From Brevibacterium jeotgali (GTDB taxonomy: Bacteria; Actinomycetota; Actinomycetes; Actinomycetales; Brevibacteriaceae): a stretch of 64,000 bases of DNA. A program made the position numbers and the translations under genes. Positions within the stretch are counted from its first letter, which is position 1. Every line of letters begins with the position of its first letter. The stretch spans positions 94,478 to 158,477 of the forward strand of contig NZ_FXZM01000010.1 in assembly GCF_900169175.1 (NCBI RefSeq), read 5' to 3'. The notes under the pieces were generated by a model. That model was not told where the DNA came from. It worked only from the letters and a program-made list of their open reading frames with translations, and did no database searches. Shown here piece after piece: positions 9,371 through 18,526 of this stretch.

Positions 9371-10192
9371 TCACCGACGGGCGTGCGCCGGTCCCAGGTG
9401 CGACATGAGCTCGACGCCGGACCGGACGGATGCTCCGTCGCCTCGGACCAGCGACTCGACGGCCCGGGCGTCGATCGGGTCGTGGGCCGCGGCGACGACC
9501 ACGTTGCCGCGTCGCCGCCGGCGGAACTGTGTGGGGTCGACGACGGCGAGCACGTGGGAGAAGCGCGTGCGCAGGCCCTCGATCTCGGACCGGAGAGCCG
9601 TTCGATCCGCGTGATCCGCGACATTCGCGATGTAGGCTCCGTGAGGCCCGAGCGCCGCGTGCACCCCGTCGAACCATGCGGACGACGACAGTGCGTCCGG
9701 GGTGGTGTCTCCCGCGAACGCGTCGCGGACGATGAGGTCGATGCTGTTCGGACGGAAGCGCGTGATCTCCTGGGCGCCGTCAGCTGCGCGGATCGCAAGG
9801 GCAGGCGAGCGCGGCAGATCGAGGTTCGCGCGCACCCAGTCTGCGAGAGCCGCATCGACCTCGACGACCGTCTGGCGCGATCCGGGCCTGATCGCGTCGA
9901 GATGACGGGGGAGCGCGCAGGCCGCTCCGCCGATGTGGACGGCGCGCACCGATCGTCCCGCGGGAAGAGCGGAGGCGGTGAGATGGGCCATCCAGCGCAG
10001 GTACTCGAAGTCCAGGACCCGAGGGTCGTCCGAACGGTAGGGCGACGAGGGGACGCCGTTCAGGGTGAGTACGTAGGCGTGCGGATCGCCCGGCACGGCG
10101 TCGAAGGATGCGGTTCCCGTATCGGCGGGGACGGGCCCTGTCAGAGGGGAGAGCGGGGCCCGGGACCCGGACCGAGCGCGACGAGCGGACAT
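9371..10192 (-). CDS. Spermidine-synthase-like methyltransferase-fold protein
   Basis: 273 residues with a Rossmann-type core: AVHIGGAACALPRHLDAIRPGSRQTVVEVD (about residues 90-118, shown here in part by its GG and VVEVD landmarks) and SIDLIVRDAFAGDTTPDAL, both features of spermidine synthase relatives. No SpeD or polyamine gene is nearby, and actinobacterial members of this group are mostly of unknown substrate. Aminopropyl transfer is therefore not assured. ATG 10192 sits six nt after a TACTCT box, suggesting a leaderless mRNA. It is divergent from the DUF4192 gene. The 149 nt up to helD hold nothing recognisable. Confidence 0.7.
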   Translation of the reverse strand: MSARRARSGSRAPLSPLTGPVPADTGTASFDAVPGDPHAYVLTLNGVPSSPYRSDDPRVLDFEYLRWMAHLTASALPAGRSVRAVHIGGAACALPRHLDAIRPGSRQTVVEVDAALADWVRANLDLPRSPALAIRAADGAQEITRFRPNSIDLIVRDAFAGDTTPDALSSSAWFDGVHAALGPHGAYIANVADHADRTALRSEIEGLRTRFSHVLAVVDPTQFRRRRRGNVVVAAAHDPIDARAVESLVRGDGASVRSGVELMSHLGPAHARR

Positions 10193-10198
10193 CGGACC

Positions 10199-10204
10199 AG
10201 AGTA
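10199..10204 (-). promoter_or_regulatory. -10 element TACTCT, leaderless type
   Basis: On the minus strand TACTCT is followed by GGTCCG and then the ATG at 10192, a six-nt spacing. No Shine-Dalgarno precedes this ATG. Confidence 0.45.
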
Positions 10205-10385
10205 GTCGCTGTCCACCGCCGGAGAACCGACGGCCTCAGCGAGCCGCGGGCGGGGCAGCGGTGCGTCACAGGCTCGCACCGCCGCGATCGATCCGTGCGC
10301 ACAGAGCCCGGTGGACTGAGAGAGCGCGCTCCACAGCTCACTCCGGGGACTGGCTGCGGCGCACGCGGCGGAATGGACTGCGGCC

Positions 10386-11546
10386 ATGGATACGGAGAGA
10401 GTGACTCATGGCCCTGACCTCGTCGGCATCGTCCCGCACCTGCTGGGCTATCCGCCTGAGGATTCCCTCGTGCTCGTGACGGCGACGAGGACGGCGGACG
10501 GGACCGGGCAGATCGGCCCCAGCCTGCGTGTCGACCTCACCGTCGAGAAGGCGAGACGGCTCGACGCCCCAGCCGTCCGTCGCTTCACAGCACCCCTGTG
10601 CGCGGTGCCGGAGGCCGACACGATCTTCCCCGTCCTCTACAGCGATGTCCTGGCGGACTTCCATCTGCGCTGGGATGACCGTGAGCCGATGCCCGACGCA
10701 GACCTCGCCGCGGTGGAACTCCTGCTCACCGCACTCGACACCGTGACCGATGTGCTCGGCGACATGGGGTTCGCCGTGTTCCCGGTGCTGTGGTCCGGCA
10801 GCGGCGACTGCGGGGAGGTCGGCATGACGGAGACGTCCTCCCTGGACTCAGTGCGGCCGGCAGCCGCCACGAGGGGGCTCGGGGCGGCGAGCACCCTCGT
10901 GGCGGAGAGCTTCGCCAGCTGTGTGCGGGTACCGGAGCCGGACGCCGCCACAGCCGCTGCGGTCGACGCCCTGCGCAGGGAGAGGTTCGCCGATGCGGAG
11001 CTCGTCGACGGGCTCGTGTCCGAAGCCCTCCTGCTGGATGCGCGAGCTCATGCTCGTGCGGCCGGCGAGGTTCCGGACGTGTCCCTGGTGGTCGATCCGC
11101 GGGCGGTTCTGGCGGTCGAGCGACTCTGCCGCAGAGTCGCAGATCGCGACATCATCCAGATGCTGCTGGCGGGGGACCACCCCGATTTCTCCGCCGCACG
11201 CCTGCGCAACTTCTCGCCGGGGACCTTCCTGCCGTACGCACGCCGATGCGTCGACGCAGGGGGAGCCGCGGAGCACATCGTCGGTCTGGCGCCCGACCCG
11301 CCGCGTCACGTCGCGCTGGCCGAGTCGGTGGGCTGGCTGCGCCACTGCCTTCCGCTGGTGATCGACGACGTGCGCCCGGATGTGCTGGCCCTCATCGCGT
11401 GGTTCGAATGGGCGAGGGGAAGGATGTCATTCGCGGAGCACTACGTCGAGTGTGCGCTCTCCGACGATCCGGATCATCGGCTCGCCTCCATGCTCCGGAG
11501 GGCCATCGACGACGGGATCCCGCCGCGGTGGCTGCATCGGAGGTGA
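10386..11546 (+). CDS. DUF4192 family protein
   Basis: 386 residues. The N-terminus THGPDLVGIVPHLLGYPPED followed by SLVLV is the hallmark of DUF4192, a family confined to actinobacteria whose biochemical role is unknown. No catalytic motif, signal peptide or membrane segment is evident, so it is likely cytoplasmic. It is divergent from the spermidine-synthase-like gene and upstream of the primary sigma factor gene, separated from it by 188 nt that include possible promoter sequence. Family call is confident, function is not known. Confidence 0.85.
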   Translation: MDTERVTHGPDLVGIVPHLLGYPPEDSLVLVTATRTADGTGQIGPSLRVDLTVEKARRLDAPAVRRFTAPLCAVPEADTIFPVLYSDVLADFHLRWDDREPMPDADLAAVELLLTALDTVTDVLGDMGFAVFPVLWSGSGDCGEVGMTETSSLDSVRPAAATRGLGAASTLVAESFASCVRVPEPDAATAAAVDALRRERFADAELVDGLVSEALLLDARAHARAAGEVPDVSLVVDPRAVLAVERLCRRVADRDIIQMLLAGDHPDFSAARLRNFSPGTFLPYARRCVDAGGAAEHIVGLAPDPPRHVALAESVGWLRHCLPLVIDDVRPDVLALIAWFEWARGRMSFAEHYVECALSDDPDHRLASMLRRAIDDGIPPRWLHRR

Positions 11547-11586
11547 AGAGGTGCCGTCGTCGGGGGAGAGGATGTCGCCCGACGGT

Positions 11587-11615
11587 TTGGGCGCGGGGGA
11601 ATACCGTGCAATGAT
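11587..11615 (+). promoter_or_regulatory. Possible sigA promoter
   Basis: TTGGGC (11587-11592), 17 nt, AATGAT (11610-11615). A second -35-like TTGACA at 11668 has no good -10 partner. A 7-bp dyad CGGAGGT-CCAT-ACCTCCG lies at 11644-11661 inside the predicted 5' leader. Confidence 0.3.
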
Positions 11616-11734
11616 GGAGTGTTGACCCGGTCGAACGCGATGCCGGAGGTCCATACCTCCGCGCAGTTTGACATGGGTCTTACTGGTGCCCGAATGGGCC
11701 CGGTGGCCTCCGCCCTCTGCCGAAAGGTTCGCAC

Positions 11735-13195
11735 GTGCCCACGAAGGATACGGGAAAGTCGAGCGCTCAGACCAGCAGCGAAGGCGCTGAGAAGCCGACC
11801 GCAGCAGCGACGCCGAAGAAGACCACGGCTGCGAAGAAGGCTCCTTCCTCGACAGCGAAGACCGCGGCGAAGGCGACCGCCGCCAAGAAGTCGACGGCCG
11901 CGAAGTCGACCGCTGCGAAGTCGACAGCGACGAAGACCACTGCCGCGAAGGCCACTGCGGCGAAGACGACGGCGTCGAAGACCGCTGCGGCGAAGACGAC
12001 GGCCGCCAAGACCGCTGAGACGAAGACCACCGCAGCGAACAAGGCCACAGCGAAGACGGCCACGGGGAAGACGGCCACGGCGGCCAAGGGCGACGAGGGC
12101 CTCGAGAGCACCGAGCCGACGACGCTGGAAGAGGCCGGCGTCGAGGACGTGGATCCCAACGAGACCACGGAGACCAAGAACTCGATTGAAGAGGAGAAGG
12201 ACGAAGAGGTCAAGGAGGCCGGCGGCTTCGTCGTCTCCGACGCGGACGATGATGATCAGCCGGCGCAGCAGGTCGTGTCTGCGGGCGCGACTGCGGACCC
12301 CGTCAAGGACTATCTCAAGCAGATCGGCAAGGTCGCGCTGCTCAACGCCGCAGAGGAGGTCGACCTCGCGAAGCGCATCGAAGCGGGGATGTACGCAGAC
12401 CACCTCGTGAAGCAGGGAGACGTGACCGATCCCAAGGTGGTGCGGGAGTACCAGTGGATCATCCACGACGGTCGGATCGCGAAGAACCACCTCCTCGAAG
12501 CGAACCTCCGTCTCGTGGTGTCGCTCGCGAAGCGCTACACCGGTCGAGGGATGCTGTTCCTGGACCTCATCCAGGAGGGGAACCTGGGCCTCATCCGTGC
12601 GGTGGAGAAGTTCGACTACACCAAGGGCTTCAAGTTCTCGACGTATGCGACGTGGTGGATCCGACAGGCGATCACCCGCGCGATGGCCGACCAGGCGCGG
12701 ACGATCCGCATTCCCGTGCACATGGTCGAGGTCATCAACAAGCTCGCGCGGGTGCAGCGCCAGATGCTCCAGGATCTGGGTCGTGAGCCTGCTCCGGAAG
12801 AGCTCGCGAAGGAGCTCGATATGACACCGGAGCGTGTGGTCGAGGTGCAGAAGTACGGCCGCGAACCCATCTCGCTGCACACGCCGCTGGGCGAGGACGG
12901 TGACTCAGAGTTCGGTGACCTCATCGAAGACTCCGAAGCCGTCGTCCCGGCGGACTCGGTGAGCTTCACGCTCCTCCAGGAGCAGCTGCACTCCGTCCTC
13001 GATACGCTCTCAGAACGTGAAGCCGGGGTCGTCTCCATGCGCTTCGGCCTCAATGACGGACAGCCGAAGACGCTCGATGAGATCGGCAAGGTCTACGGCG
13101 TGACCCGCGAGAGGATCCGCCAGATCGAATCGAAGACGATGGCGAAGCTGCGTCACCCCTCGCGGTCGCAGGTGCTCCGCGACTACCTCGACTGA
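11735..13195 (+). CDS. sigA: RNA polymerase primary sigma factor (SigA/RpoD/HrdB)
   Basis: 486 residues. About residues 1-120 are a low-complexity Lys/Ala/Thr tract with repeats of the AAKSTAAK type, followed by an acidic linker. Region 1.2 starts at [16 protein letters not shown] (about residue 188). Region 2 includes [20 protein letters not shown] and [13 protein letters not shown]. Region 4.2 ends the protein with [20 protein letters not shown]. This is the housekeeping sigma factor recognising -35/-10 promoters. GTG start with AAAGG upstream. The basic N-terminus is typical of actinobacterial primary sigmas. It ends at a strong terminator and is transcribed alone. Confidence 0.97.
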   Translation: MPTKDTGKSSAQTSSEGAEKPTAAATPKKTTAAKKAPSSTAKTAAKATAAKKSTAAKSTAAKSTATKTTAAKATAAKTTASKTAAAKTTAAKTAETKTTAANKATAKTATGKTATAAKGDEGLESTEPTTLEEAGVEDVDPNETTETKNSIEEEKDEEVKEAGGFVVSDADDDDQPAQQVVSAGATADPVKDYLKQIGKVALLNAAEEVDLAKRIEAGMYADHLVKQGDVTDPKVVREYQWIIHDGRIAKNHLLEANLRLVVSLAKRYTGRGMLFLDLIQEGNLGLIRAVEKFDYTKGFKFSTYATWWIRQAITRAMADQARTIRIPVHMVEVINKLARVQRQMLQDLGREPAPEELAKELDMTPERVVEVQKYGREPISLHTPLGEDGDSEFGDLIEDSEAVVPADSVSFTLLQEQLHSVLDTLSEREAGVVSMRFGLNDGQPKTLDEIGKVYGVTRERIRQIESKTMAKLRHPSRSQVLRDYLD

Positions 13196-13243
13196 GAGCA
13201 CACTCCTGCTCAGGGCGCTCGTCGCACCGGCGCTCGCTGCGGA

Positions 13244-13283
13244 ACGACTGCGGCCCCGTCCTTCCAGGCGGGGCCGCAGTCGT
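13244..13283 (+). terminator. Rho-independent-type terminator of sigA
   Basis: Perfect 15-bp stem (ACGACTGCGGCCCCG, 13244-13258, with 13269-13283) and a 10-nt loop, followed by TT. It stands between convergent sigA and the VOC gene and can serve both strands. Confidence 0.85.
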
Positions 13284-13435
13284 TTCGAACGCCGGTGCTC
13301 GGTCACCGCGGTGCAACGAGCGGTCATCTCGGTGTGACAGTGCTCGCACACGCCGCGCGGGAGGGTTCCCCGATGATCGTGATCACGGATCACGTCTGGT
13401 GCGGACTGCGTGCGGTCCGCATGCGAACAGACCCG

Positions 13436-14230
13436 TCAGGCGGGGGACACCAGTGTGAATGCCGCATTCTGCGCATCGATGAAGCGACCGACGCGACCGT
13501 GGTGGGAATCATGCGGGGCGGCGAGGACGTCCCCACCCAGTTCGCGTACCCGTTCGACCAGTGCGTCGACGTCGTTCACGTTGATGTGTGCTTCCCAGTG
13601 CGCGGGGACGGAGACGGCAGAGGCGTCGAACACGCCGCCTATCCGGGTCCCTGCATGCTCGATGGCCCAGTACCCCTGCTGTGAGGCGGCACTGCCCTCC
13701 ATGTCGCCCGCGGCGACCTCCGAGCCGGTGAGGGAGGAGAAGCTCCACGCGAACGTCGCTGCGTAGAAGTCGCTGACCGTCGGGTCGGCGGTGAAGAGCT
13801 CCGCCCACTGGACTGCGCCTGCCGTGCCGAAGGACTGCATCGCGCGGTCGTCGTCATAGGCGAGCACGCCGAACGCAGTTCCCGCGGGATCGGACGTCAG
13901 CGCCACGCCGGCGGACCCGTCGAAGTCCGGGATCGCCATGAGCGCCTGCCCGCCGGCCTCGTCCACGTGTGCGAGGTGCGCGGACAGCTCTTCGACGCGG
14001 AAGTAGACGGACCAGAACGCTGGGCCCTGCTGACCCGGAGGCTGTGCGCTCACGCCGGCGACGCGCAGGCCCTCCGAGTGCGCGGCGCTGCCGAGGCCCA
14101 GTGGTCCCGCGCCCTCGAACTGCCACCCCAGGAGCTGGGAGTAGAAGCTTTCAGCAGCGTCGGGATCCGGCGAGCTGAGCTCGAACCAGCAGGGGGCGCC
14201 GAAGGGCGGGTCGTACGGAAGGGGGGCCAT
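13436..14230 (-). CDS. Two-domain VOC (glyoxalase/bleomycin-resistance) family protein
   Basis: 264 residues made of two tandem VOC domains. The first starts APCWFELSSPDPDAAESFYS and the second near GAVQWAELFTADPTVSDFYA, each with the alpha/beta fold signature of a metal-binding vicinal oxygen chelate domain. Similar two-domain proteins are widespread in actinobacteria (the Cfp30B/27 kDa antigen type). Substrate is unknown. An AGGAG Shine-Dalgarno sits ~8 nt before the ATG. It is monocistronic and convergent with sigA. Confidence 0.85.
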   Translation of the reverse strand: MAPLPYDPPFGAPCWFELSSPDPDAAESFYSQLLGWQFEGAGPLGLGSAAHSEGLRVAGVSAQPPGQQGPAFWSVYFRVEELSAHLAHVDEAGGQALMAIPDFDGSAGVALTSDPAGTAFGVLAYDDDRAMQSFGTAGAVQWAELFTADPTVSDFYAATFAWSFSSLTGSEVAAGDMEGSAASQQGYWAIEHAGTRIGGVFDASAVSVPAHWEAHINVNDVDALVERVRELGGDVLAAPHDSHHGRVGRFIDAQNAAFTLVSPA

Positions 14231-14342
14231 TGCGGCTCCTGGCGTCGGGGAAGATGTGCCGCGGCTCCTGGCCGCACCCCGACAGTCTAGGTGCTGTGAC
14301 GAGCCTGTGCCCGGTGCCTGGTGGACTGCGACGTCGGCGGGG

Positions 14343-15233
14343 TCATCTCACGAGCGTGACGGCCAGCGCGTCGACGATGGCCCGTGCGATGCGCTGCTGC
14401 CCCTTCTCGGACTGGAGCATCCTCGCATCCTCGGCATTGCGCATCTCGCCTGCCTCGACCATGATCGCCGGGACGGAGGCGTTGTTGAGAGTCGCGAGGT
14501 CGTCCCGCACGACCAGGTCGTCGTACGCGGGGCTGCGGGTGAGGCCCGCGTCCTCGAGCGAGGCCGCGAGTGCGGTCCCGAGGGCCTCGGACACGTCCGC
14601 GACCTGCTCGTCCGCACGGCCTCCCGCCGGGGCGGCGATGACGTGGAAGCCGCGGGCGGAGTGGTCCTCTGTCCCGTTCGCATGCAGGCTCACCAGGGCA
14701 TCCGCATCGTCTGCGAACGTGCCGCGCTCATCGACGCAGGGCCCTACCCCGTTGTCATCGGCGCGGCTGAGGACCACCGATGCGTCCGCCTCCTCCAGGG
14801 CGTCGACGAGCACCTCAGCCGCTTCCCACGCGAAGCGGTGCTCGGGGTACCCGTCTGTGGACTCCGTGCCGACGGTGTTGCAGTCCTTCGTCCCGCCGCG
14901 GCCGTCCGGAACGCTTTCTCTGATCGTGGCCGGGTTCGCGCCGTTGTCACCGTTGTGACCGGGATCGACGGCGATGGTGAGTCCGGACAGCGAGGCGCTG
15001 GACGCCCTGGTCTCGGCATCCTCCGGGTCCGAGCCCTCGGGTGCCGGCCCTCGTTCCGCCGGCTGAGCGGATTCGGGCACCTGTTCGCCGGTCGCAGTGT
15101 GCGACGCGGAGGTGGACGTGGGGGTGCCTGCCCCTGCTCCTGCCCCTGCACCGCAGCCGGAGACTGCGAATGCGAGGACTGTGAGCACAGCGAGGCCACG
15201 TGCGGCACGGGTGAGGAGTGAGGTGTGGTGCAC
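14343..15233 (-). CDS. N-acetylmuramoyl-L-alanine amidase (Amidase_3), lipoprotein
   Basis: 296 residues from GTG 15233, which gives a lipoprotein signal peptide: Arg residues, a hydrophobic core and lipobox VSGC (Cys about residue 27). A Ser/Thr/Pro/Glu linker follows, then the amidase domain with zinc ligands in VDPGHNG, YPEHRFAW (Glu) and LVSLHANG, and the catalytic Glu in VEAGEMRNAEDA. Such enzymes cut the amide bond between MurNAc and the stem peptide, here probably anchored on the outer face of the membrane. No earlier start would preserve the signal peptide. It is divergent from parE. Confidence 0.9.
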   Translation of the reverse strand: MHHTSLLTRAARGLAVLTVLAFAVSGCGAGAGAGAGTPTSTSASHTATGEQVPESAQPAERGPAPEGSDPEDAETRASSASLSGLTIAVDPGHNGDNGANPATIRESVPDGRGGTKDCNTVGTESTDGYPEHRFAWEAAEVLVDALEEADASVVLSRADDNGVGPCVDERGTFADDADALVSLHANGTEDHSARGFHVIAAPAGGRADEQVADVSEALGTALAASLEDAGLTRSPAYDDLVVRDDLATLNNASVPAIMVEAGEMRNAEDARMLQSEKGQQRIARAIVDALAVTLVR

Positions 15234-15311
15234 GCCACCGAGTATGCCGCACGCAGGGGTGGAGCGGCGCGCCTGCGGGGCGCGTTCCCGGCATCTGACG
15301 GCCCGGCGCTC

Positions 15312-15317
15312 TAGAAT
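15312..15317 (+). promoter_or_regulatory. -10 element TAGAAT of parE
   Basis: TAGAAT lies 34 nt before the GTG start, which has its own AAGGGGG ribosome site, so this would give a leadered mRNA. No convincing -35 is visible. Confidence 0.4.
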
Positions 15318-15351
15318 GGAGCGTCGGAATCCGCAAGCGAAGGGGGCCGTG

Positions 15352-17484
15352 GTGGCGCAGAGCGCGAACAAGAAGGCGGACGAGAGCTACGATGCACGGC
15401 ATCTGTCGGTGCTGTCCGGCCTCGAGGCGGTCCGCAAACGGCCGGGGATGTACATCGGCACCACTGATACGCGCGGTCTCATGCACTGCCTGTGGGAAGT
15501 CATCGACAACTCCGTCGACGAGGCACTGGGCGGCCACGGTTCGACGATCGACATCACGCTCTTCCCCGACGGGTCTGTGACCGTCGCGGATGAGGGGCGC
15601 GGGATCCCCGTCGACATAGAACCGCGCACCGGCCTCAGCGGCGTCGAGGTCGTCATGACGAAGTTGCACGCGGGCGGCAAGTTCGGCGGGGGCTCCTACG
15701 CGGCTGCCGGCGGTCTGCACGGTGTGGGTGCGTCCGTCGTCAACGCACTCTCCGCGCGCCTCGACGTGGAGGTGACGCGCGGATCGAAGGTGCATCGGAT
15801 GTCGTTCCGCCGTGGTGAGCCCGGCCGCTTCGACGATTCTTCGGGGGACCTGTCGGCCGACAACCCCTTCACGCCCTTCACGGAGCCCACCCCACTCGAC
15901 GTCGTGGGCAAGGCGAAGCGCGGTGCCACCGGCACGAAGGTGCGGTACTGGGCCGATCCACAGATCTTCCTGCCGAACGCGGAGTTCCAGTACAGCGAAC
16001 TCGCGGACCGAGCCCGTCAGACCGCGTTCCTGATCCCGGGCCTGGGCATCAGGGTGACGGATGAGCGCGGCGTCGTGCGTGATGAGAACGGCGAGATCGT
16101 GCGGAGCCGGACTGAGGAGTTCCGCTATGAGGGCGGCATCTCCGAGTTCGTCGACCATCTGGCGGCGGACCCGATCATCACGGATGTCTGGAGGCTCGGC
16201 GGAGAGGGGACGTTCACAGAGACGGTCCCGGTACTGGGCGACGACGGCCGCATGGTGTCCCAGGACGTCACGCGCGACGTGGCCGTCGACATCGCTCTGC
16301 GCTGGGGCACGGGCTTCGAGACCAAGCTGAGGAGCTTCGTCAACATCATCGCGACCCCCAAGGGCGGGACCCATGTGGCGGGGTTCGAGCAGTCGCTCCT
16401 CAAGACGGTGCGCAAAGCGGTCGACGCGAACGCCCGGAAGCTCAAGGTCGGCAAGGACAAGCTGGAGAAGGACGACGTGCTGGCGGGCCTCACGGCCGTT
16501 GTGACGGTGCGTCTGGCCGAGCCGCAGTTCGAGGGCCAGACGAAGGAGGTGCTCGGGACCGCCGCGGTCAAGCGGATCGTGGCGCAGACTGTGGAGAAGC
16601 AGCTCTCCGCGCAGCTCGATTCGTCGCAGCGGCAGACGAAGGCGCAGGCCGGTCGCCTGCTGGAGAAGGTCGTCTCGGAGATGAAGGCGCGGATCTCCGC
16701 GAGGACGCATCGTGAGAACCAGCGCCGGAAGACGGCCCTGGAATCATCGTCGCTGCCGGCCAAGCTCTACGACTGCCGCGTGAGCGACCGTGAGGACACT
16801 GAGCTGTTCATCGTCGAGGGCGATTCCGCGATGGGGACGGCGAAAGCCGCACGGGATTCCGAGCATCAGGCGCTCTTCCCGATCCGCGGCAAGATCCTGA
16901 ACGTGCAGAAGGCTTCCGTGGCGGACATGCTCGCGAACGCGGAGTGCTCGGCGCTCATCCAGGTGGTGGGGGCGGGAGCGGGCCGCAGCTTCGCGGTGGA
17001 TCAGGCCCGCTACGGCAAGGTCATCATCATGACGGACGCGGACGTCGACGGCGCACATATCCGCACGCTCCTGCTCACCCTCTTCTTCCGCTACATGCGA
17101 CCGCTCGTCGAGTCCGGGCGGGTGTTCGCGGCGGTTCCCCCGCTCCACCGAGTGGAGGTGGTGACGGGACGCGGAAAGCCGAACGAGGTCATCTACACGT
17201 ATTCGGAAGAGGAGCTCAACACGCTGCTCGCGAAGCTCGTGAAGCAGAAGAAGGTGTACAAGGAGCCGATCCAGCGCTACAAGGGGCTGGGGGAGATGGA
17301 CGCGGACCAGCTGGCGGAGACGACCATGGATCCGTCCCTGCGCAGCCTCAGGCGCGTGACGATGGCGGACGCGGAGGCGGCAGAGCACACGTTCGCACTC
17401 CTCATGGGCTCCGAGGTGGCCCCGCGCAAGGAGTTCATCGTCGCCGGCGCCGCTGCACTCGACGCAGAGCGCATCGACGCGTGA
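15352..17484 (+). CDS. parE: DNA topoisomerase IV subunit B (ParE-type)
   Basis: 710 residues. The GHKL ATPase domain shows EVIDNSVDEALGGHG, DEGRGIPVDIEP and GGLHGVGASVVNALS. The TOPRIM domain has LFIVEGDSAMGTAKAARDSE and MTDADVDGAHIRTLLLTLFF, binding the metal ions for DNA cleavage. It lacks the linkage to recF and gyrA typical of gyrB and lies near sigA, as actinobacterial ParE-type genes often do. I call it ParE with GyrB as the alternative. The start is GTG 15352, with AAGGGGG six nt upstream, leading into the conserved ARHLSVLSGLEAVRKRPGMY. The ParC partner is not in the window. Confidence 0.93.
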   Translation: MAQSANKKADESYDARHLSVLSGLEAVRKRPGMYIGTTDTRGLMHCLWEVIDNSVDEALGGHGSTIDITLFPDGSVTVADEGRGIPVDIEPRTGLSGVEVVMTKLHAGGKFGGGSYAAAGGLHGVGASVVNALSARLDVEVTRGSKVHRMSFRRGEPGRFDDSSGDLSADNPFTPFTEPTPLDVVGKAKRGATGTKVRYWADPQIFLPNAEFQYSELADRARQTAFLIPGLGIRVTDERGVVRDENGEIVRSRTEEFRYEGGISEFVDHLAADPIITDVWRLGGEGTFTETVPVLGDDGRMVSQDVTRDVAVDIALRWGTGFETKLRSFVNIIATPKGGTHVAGFEQSLLKTVRKAVDANARKLKVGKDKLEKDDVLAGLTAVVTVRLAEPQFEGQTKEVLGTAAVKRIVAQTVEKQLSAQLDSSQRQTKAQAGRLLEKVVSEMKARISARTHRENQRRKTALESSSLPAKLYDCRVSDREDTELFIVEGDSAMGTAKAARDSEHQALFPIRGKILNVQKASVADMLANAECSALIQVVGAGAGRSFAVDQARYGKVIIMTDADVDGAHIRTLLLTLFFRYMRPLVESGRVFAAVPPLHRVEVVTGRGKPNEVIYTYSEEELNTLLAKLVKQKKVYKEPIQRYKGLGEMDADQLAETTMDPSLRSLRRVTMADAEAAEHTFALLMGSEVAPRKEFIVAGAAALDAERIDA

Positions 17485-17504
17485 CGGGGCCGCGGTCGGG
17501 GGGT

Positions 17505-17543
17505 GGCTGCGCAGATGCTGACGCACGAGCGCGCTGCGCAGCC
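17505..17543. terminator. Hairpin terminator between parE and the M56 protease gene
   Basis: Perfect 10-bp stem GGCTGCGCAG / CTGCGCAGCC with a 19-nt loop, in the short gap between two convergent genes. Confidence 0.55.
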
Positions 17544-17558
17544 GGATGAGAGCCGTGC

Positions 17559-18458
17559 TCAGCTGTAGATGATCGTTCCGACGAGGATGAGCGGGGGCAC
17601 CGCCACGAGGCAGACGGCGTAGACGGCCGCGCGGACCCGGGAACGTATCATGTCGGCCGCGACGGGGGCTGACAGTCGGGCGATGCGGACGTCCGTCAGA
17701 TCCGGGTCGTAGTCCTTCGACCCGGCGGCCTGCTTGGCGGACACCTTCGTGAGCGCGCGGACGAACGCCCGGTCCGACACTGAGCGGCGCGCAGCATCGT
17801 CCGCCATGATCTCGATCGCTGCGCTCACGGCTTCGAGTGCGGTCCGGGTCGCGGGGAGGAACGGCAGCATGCGATGCCAGGATGCGAACGCGAGGGTCAG
17901 GAGGTCATGGCGGAGTCGCAGGTGCTCACGCTCATGGGCCAGCACGGCGTCCCGCTCCTCGTCCTCGAGGAGCGCAAGCAGCCCGGTCGATACGACCGTG
18001 GTCCCGGAGCCTCCTGCCACGGAGTACGCGAGGGCGTGATCCGTCTCGATCACCCGTGTCTCGGGTGCCCCCTCACGCGGTTCGGAGACGAGTGACAGGA
18101 CCTCGCGGTGCCGCGCGCGATGCAGACGCGCGGATCGGGCCTCCCACAGAAGGGAGCCCAGGAGCAGCGCGAGCAGGCCGATGCCGACTGCGAGCAGGGG
18201 CCATCGCCACCAGTCGAGCGCATCGTCGAGAGCGATGCCGGGCACGTGGACCAGCGGTGCGAGCGCGAAGGCGATGCAGGCGGAGATGAGCGAGAAGCCG
18301 CCCGCGACACCGATCGCCTGCCAGATGATCACGGCTGCGACCGGATCCGCGGTGCGCCGCGAGCGGTTCTGGGCTGCGGCGACGGCTTCCGGGATGGGCC
18401 ATGCGAGGACGACGGCGAAGGCCGCGAGTGCGAAGCCGACGACGGTCATGGGTCGCAC
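17559..18458 (-). CDS. M56-family membrane metalloprotease (BlaR1/MecR1-like)
   Basis: 299 residues with hydrophobic segments at about residues 4-25, 42-70, 88-110 and near the C-terminus, and the zinc-protease motif VLAHEREHLRLRHD (HExxH). In the BlaR1/MecR1 paradigm this domain transmits a cell-envelope signal and leads to cleavage of the BlaI repressor. There is no penicillin-binding sensor domain here, so the trigger is unknown. It follows the blaI-type gene by 68 nt on the same strand, probably one operon. GTG 18458 and ATG 18449 are both possible starts. Confidence 0.85.
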   Translation of the reverse strand: MRPMTVVGFALAAFAVVLAWPIPEAVAAAQNRSRRTADPVAAVIIWQAIGVAGGFSLISACIAFALAPLVHVPGIALDDALDWWRWPLLAVGIGLLALLLGSLLWEARSARLHRARHREVLSLVSEPREGAPETRVIETDHALAYSVAGGSGTTVVSTGLLALLEDEERDAVLAHEREHLRLRHDLLTLAFASWHRMLPFLPATRTALEAVSAAIEIMADDAARRSVSDRAFVRALTKVSAKQAAGSKDYDPDLTDVRIARLSAPVAADMIRSRVRAAVYAVCLVAVPPLILVGTIIYS

Positions 18459-18526
18459 CGGACCAGGGGAGGTCCGGTCGTGTCGAAGGGGTGCGCGTCA
18501 GCCCGGGGGGCCATTCGCACGGGCCG

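Noticed and set aside
11640..11735. Leader peptide in front of sigA (ATG 11640)
   Set aside because: The frame runs far into sigA in another frame as an Arg-rich shadow and has no stop before the gene or run of regulatory codons.
11760..12100. CRISPR-like or satellite repeat array
   Set aside because: The repeats are in-frame codons of the Lys/Ala/Thr-rich sigma factor N-terminus, imperfect and without spacers. No CRISPR array or cas gene is present anywhere in the window.
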